From: Parcubacteria group bacterium Athens0416_74
GTDB lineage: Bacteria > Patescibacteriota > Minisyncoccia > Phycocordibacterales > UBA2100
Length of the DNA stretch: 7,803 bases
Reading direction: 5' to 3'
Assembly (NCBI GenBank): GCA_007375785.1
Contig: VMEY01000026.1
Span: forward strand, 1-7,803
Below are positions 5,118-7,803 of this stretch, piece after piece. Both the position numbers and the translations under genes were made by a program. The notes under the pieces were generated by a model. It made no database searches and was not told where the DNA came from. It saw only the letters and a list, made by a program, of their open reading frames with translations. The first letter of the stretch is position 1. Every line of letters begins with the position of its first letter.

Positions 5118-5157
5118 AACTCCAGTAAACTCACCAATTGGTGAGTTTACTGGAGTT
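5118..5157. repeat. 40-bp perfect palindrome directly after rnc
   Basis: The left arm AACTCCAGTAAACTCACC is followed by central AATT and the exact reverse complement, without a single mismatch. It begins two bases after the rnc stop. As RNA it forms an 18-bp stem with an AAUU loop. Only three T residues follow (5156-5158), so it is a poor intrinsic terminator on its own. Likely roles are 3'-end protection, RNase III processing, or a dyad binding site. Confidence 0.85.
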
Positions 5158-5188
5158 TGAAGGCTGCCAAGGAAGAGGAAGATGACTA

Positions 5189-5210
5189 GGCGCAGGTCGT
5201 GCGTCTTTTT
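5189..5210 (+). terminator. candidate intrinsic terminator of the nusB-rnc unit
   Basis: GGCGCA and TGCGTC form a six-pair stem (one G-U) around a GGTCG loop, followed by five T residues (5206-5210). The T-run overlaps the first two bases of the next promoter's TTGACA box. Confidence 0.55.
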
Positions 5211-5236
5211 GACATTCCCTACATCTGTGGTACTTT
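5209..5236 (+). promoter_or_regulatory. strong promoter of the 132-aa gene
   Basis: A consensus -35 TTGACA (5209-5214), a 16-bp spacer, then an extended -10 TGG-TACTTT (5228-5236). Expected +1 is about 5243, leaving a leader of about 32 bases with a Shine-Dalgarno. It is the best consensus promoter in the window. Confidence 0.7.
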
Positions 5237-5274
5237 GTGGGTCGCGTTAGAAACCATGCATTGAGGAGACGCTC

Positions 5275-5673
5275 GTGACCCCAGCGTATTCGGAGAATAT
5301 TCGCCCGGCTATTCAAAAACTTCTGGAAAGTCTGGAAGGTCTGGTAGCGGGTTACGCCGCGAGTGAGAAGGCGCTCACAATTCAGGAGCGGATCGCGCTC
5401 TTGTATCAGGCACGCCAGAATCGTGAAGTGCTCATGGCACTTGAGCTCATGATGCTCGCAGCGCTTCAGTTGCGAGAAATTGAAGCCGCCCACGAGCTGC
5501 AGAAAAACGCAGGTATCGATATGACGCTCGCGAAAAAGTACATCGCTCAGCTCGATGGTCAGCGGCTGCATTTGCAGGCCTGCATGCAAAATCTGCCGAC
5601 TGCCGAGTCGATGGAAGGGCTCGTGAAGCGAGTGCTTCCCAGCATCAGCTTCGATACTCAAAGTAAGGAATAG
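5275..5673 (+). CDS. hypothetical helical protein (132 aa) between rnc and smc
   Basis: I do not recognise a family. The start is a GTG with a GAGGAG Shine-Dalgarno (5263-5268) six bases upstream. It has a strong promoter and a terminator of its own, so it is a well-delimited gene. The protein looks almost entirely alpha-helical: a helix around residues 8-30, a long Leu/Met/Ala/Glu-rich stretch (about 36-78, containing ALELMMLAALQLREIEAAHE), then a third helical part (about 80-105) and a Leu/Val-containing tail. Heptad-like spacing suggests a coiled coil or helical bundle. No signal peptide, clear membrane segment or catalytic motif is visible, and there is a single Cys (residue 103). Its position between rnc and smc makes a role in chromosome structure or with SMC worth considering, but that is only a guess from context. 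Confidence 0.85.
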   Translation: MTPAYSENIRPAIQKLLESLEGLVAGYAASEKALTIQERIALLYQARQNREVLMALELMMLAALQLREIEAAHELQKNAGIDMTLAKKYIAQLDGQRLHLQACMQNLPTAESMEGLVKRVLPSISFDTQSKE

Positions 5674-5687
5674 ACGCAGGCAACCAA

Positions 5688-5726
5688 GCCCCGCAAGCTC
5701 ACTAGAGCTCGTGGGGCTGCTTTTTT
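5688..5726 (+). terminator. intrinsic terminator after the 132-aa gene
   Basis: Outer stem GCCCC / GGGGC and inner stem AGCTC / GAGCT are separated by a small internal loop, with an ACTA apex. A TGC then six T residues follow. It ends just where the smc promoter begins. Confidence 0.85.
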
Positions 5727-5734
5727 GCTACAAT
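5726..5734 (+). promoter_or_regulatory. extended -10 promoter of smc (near-leaderless)
   Basis: TGC followed by TACAAT (5729-5734). Expected +1 is about 5741, two bases before the smc ATG at 5743. No -35 box and no Shine-Dalgarno are present. The terminator T-run of the previous gene touches this element. Confidence 0.55.
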
Positions 5735-5742
5735 GAGTGCCA

Positions 5743-7803
5743 ATGTTTCTGAGTCTCAAATCCATAGAGCTTTCGGGCTTTAAGTCATTCGGTAAAAAGA
5801 CCGAACTTGTTTTCACTTCACCTATCGCAAGCATCGTCGGGCCCAACGGGTCGGGCAAGTCCAACGTCGCCGAAGCCTTTCGCTTCGTACTCGGCGAGCA
5901 GTCCATGAAAAGCATGCGCTCCAAAAAGGGCGAAGACCTCATATGGGGTGGGTCGCCGGGGCTTCCGCGGGCGAATCGTGCGGGTGTCAAAGTCACCTTC
6001 GACAACAGTAAGCGATTGCTCGACCTCGATTTCAATGAGGTGGTGGTAGAGCGCGTCGTGTATCGCGACGGACAAAACGAGTACCTGCTCAACGGCTCTG
6101 TCGTGCGCCTCAAAGACGTCATTCGGCTGCTTGCGGGGGCAAACATCGGCGGCTCCGGCTACCAGATAATCTCGCAGGGCGAGGCCGACCGCATTCTCAA
6201 TGCCTCCCCGAGAGAGCGTCGCGAGATGGTGGAAGACGCACTCGGTCTCAAGCTCTACCAGCACAAGAAGGCGGAGAGTGAGCGTAAGCTCGAGGAGACG
6301 GCAGTCAATATCGATAAAACAAAATCGCTGCGCCGCGAGATAGCGCCGCATCTCAATTTCTTGCGCTCCCAAGTGGAGAAGATAGAGAAAGCGCGTGAGA
6401 TGAAAGAAGACCTCTCGCACAAGCTCGGTGAATACTTGGCACGGGAGAACGCATGGATTACGCAGGAAGACGCGCGGCTCAAAGAAGAAGCGCATGCACA
6501 CGAGAGCGAAGTCAAAAAGCTCACCGAAAAATTGCGTGAGGCACGCTCTCTTACCGGCAAGGGCGAGACCGGCTCGTCGTCCCGTGCGCACGAACTGCAC
6601 GAGAGATTGCAGGAGCGCGAAGCAAAGCTCGTCGAATCACGTCGGCAATCCGGTGAGATTGCGCGTGAGCTTGGCCGCGCTGAGGGTGCACTTGAGGCCA
6701 ACACGGTGACGGTGGAGCAGATTGTCGCGGTGCCGCATGTTCGCCAGTTTGCACGCGATATCGACGCGCAGATAGCCGAGGCAGCGGAGAGCGGAGATAT
6801 TGCGCTCGTGCGCTCCACGCTCCTCTCAATCCGTGATCGCATTAAGTCGTTTATCGAAGGTCTCACCGGTTCTGCGCCGGTCACGAATCAGGAGGCTAAA
6901 AAGCACGTTGAGGAGCTCAGTGCCGCGCTCGAGAAAAAGCAGAAAGATGAGGCGGCCATAGTGCAGGATATCGAAGGTATGCGCTCCGAAATCGCACGCA
7001 TCCGCGAAGCGTCCTTTGCTGCGGAGCGTGATGTTATCGAGCTCGAAGGGCATATCCGAGATGCGCAAAATCTTCTCAACGGTGTCCATGCTGCTCGTGC
7101 GACGGTGACGTCGCTCAGACAGCGATTCGAAGAGGAGGTGCGCGAAGGTATCGCACTCATCGGGGCTGCGATACACAGCTGGGAGAATGCCGAGATACCG
7201 CACGGCGCACTCTCGGAGGATAGAAGGGAGCAAGAAAAGCGTCGTCGGGACATCGAGAGGCTCAAAATAAAGATTGAGGAGTCGGGGATAGGCAATGGCG
7301 ATGCGGTCGTAAAAGAATTCAACCAGACCAAGGAGCGCGATGAATTCCTCACGCGTGAGCTCGCTGATCTCGAAGCGTCGGCGCAAAAACTCAAGGAAAT
7401 AATCGCGGAGCTCGAGCGCACGATAGACGAGCGCTTCAAAGAAGGCCTCAAGCTCATCAACGTGGCGCTCAAGAATTTCTTTGAGAAGCTTTTCGGCGGC
7501 GGCAATGCCAAGCTCTTTATCGAAGAGCCCCGCCGAGGCAAAAAGGAAGAATTTGACGAAGACGATGAGGAAGAGGTTCCCGAAGAAGATGAGGTGTACG
7601 CCGGTCTTGCTATCGATGTGTCGCTTCCACGCAAGAAAATCCGCGGTCTCGAGGTGCTCTCTGGCGGAGAGCGTGCGCTGACCTCTATCGCGATGATATT
7701 CGCCATGACGCAGGTAAATCCGCCGCCGTTTCTCATTCTCGACGAGACAGATGCTGCACTCGATGAAGCAAACTCAAAGCGGTATGCGGATATGATTCGC
7801 GAG
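5743..7803 (+). CDS. smc: short SMC-type chromosome segregation ATPase lacking a recognisable hinge (runs off right edge)
   Basis: SMC proteins are ABC-type ATPases that organise and segregate chromosomes. The first 687 codons are present. The N-terminal head (1 to about 170) has Walker A GPNGSGKSN (33-41), the SMC-type LGEQSMKSMRSKKGEDLIWGGS (50-71), Q-loop SQG (Gln145) and ASPRERREMVEDALG (155-169). Coiled coil covers about 170-345 and 390-545. The C-terminal head starts near FFEKLFGGG (579-587), then signature LSGGERALTSIAM (639-651), Walker B FLILDETDAALD (663-674) with catalytic Glu668 and the D-loop; only the last part is missing. In usual SMCs (about 1,150-1,200 aa) the two heads are roughly 850 residues apart with a hinge of about 150 residues midway. 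Here the gap is about 400 residues, and its middle (about 320-390) is a short helical segment with no hinge-like sequence. An acidic insert (602-617) lies before the signature. Rad50 is unlikely, as there is no CxxC hook. Confidence 0.95.
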   Translation, partial: MFLSLKSIELSGFKSFGKKTELVFTSPIASIVGPNGSGKSNVAEAFRFVLGEQSMKSMRSKKGEDLIWGGSPGLPRANRAGVKVTFDNSKRLLDLDFNEVVVERVVYRDGQNEYLLNGSVVRLKDVIRLLAGANIGGSGYQIISQGEADRILNASPRERREMVEDALGLKLYQHKKAESERKLEETAVNIDKTKSLRREIAPHLNFLRSQVEKIEKAREMKEDLSHKLGEYLARENAWITQEDARLKEEAHAHESEVKKLTEKLREARSLTGKGETGSSSRAHELHERLQEREAKLVESRRQSGEIARELGRAEGALEANTVTVEQIVAVPHVRQFARDIDAQIAEAAESGDIALVRSTLLSIRDRIKSFIEGLTGSAPVTNQEAKKHVEELSAALEKKQKDEAAIVQDIEGMRSEIARIREASFAAERDVIELEGHIRDAQNLLNGVHAARATVTSLRQRFEEEVREGIALIGAAIHSWENAEIPHGALSEDRREQEKRRRDIERLKIKIEESGIGNGDAVVKEFNQTKERDEFLTRELADLEASAQKLKEIIAELERTIDERFKEGLKLINVALKNFFEKLFGGGNAKLFIEEPRRGKKEEFDEDDEEEVPEEDEVYAGLAIDVSLPRKKIRGLEVLSGGERALTSIAMIFAMTQVNPPPFLILDETDAALDEANSKRYADMIRE

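Noticed and set aside
6888..7736. 282-codon minus-strand frame opposite smc
   Set aside because: Very serine-rich translation typical of an antisense shadow of a Glu/Arg-rich coiled coil; the plus strand encodes clear SMC motifs.

Overview
The window reads as a bacterial housekeeping region, most likely from a Patescibacteria/CPR (Parcubacteria-like) genome. This assignment is inferred from protein character, since no search was run. The supporting traits are a cysteine-free L32 with a basic tail, a NusB fused to a NUDIX domain, a very short SMC with the motifs LSGGERALTSIAM and LILDETDAALDEAN, few Shine-Dalgarno sequences, and several promoters sitting almost directly on start codons. UGA is used as a stop, so the code is standard at UGA. 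Base composition is moderately GC-rich.

Layout: positions 1-1899 (minus) hold the N-terminal 633 codons of DNA polymerase III alpha (dnaE), running off the left edge. Just upstream is a 28-codon leader ORF (1982-1896, minus). Its residues 4-9 duplicate the DnaE N-terminus, and its stop overlaps the dnaE start as ATGA. A REP-like hairpin lies inside it. Positions 1983-2181 are intergenic and carry two copies of a 16-bp motif. On the plus strand follow a small 59-codon basic ORF (2182-2361) with a strong SD and its own terminator, rnhB (2432-3046), rpmF (3148-3423), nusB-NUDIX (3504-4415), rnc (4418-5116), an unrecognised 132-aa helical protein (5275-5673), and smc (5743 to beyond the right edge).

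The genes cover DNA replication (dnaE), R-loop/ribonucleotide removal (rnhB), the ribosome (rpmF), rRNA transcription and processing (nusB, rnc) and chromosome organisation (smc). rnc close to smc is familiar synteny; here one small helical gene separates them.

Regulatory architecture is the most unusual part. A 16-bp motif, TATCTCAYGGGGTATA on its reading strand, occurs four times in about 1.15 kb. It forms two outward-facing pairs, one upstream of dnaE and one between rnhB and rpmF. Two copies run directly into -10 boxes placed at start codons. Three palindromic elements of different type lie in the dnaE leader, inside rnc, and directly after rnc. The last is a perfect 40-bp palindrome that could be a target of the RNase III encoded just before it.
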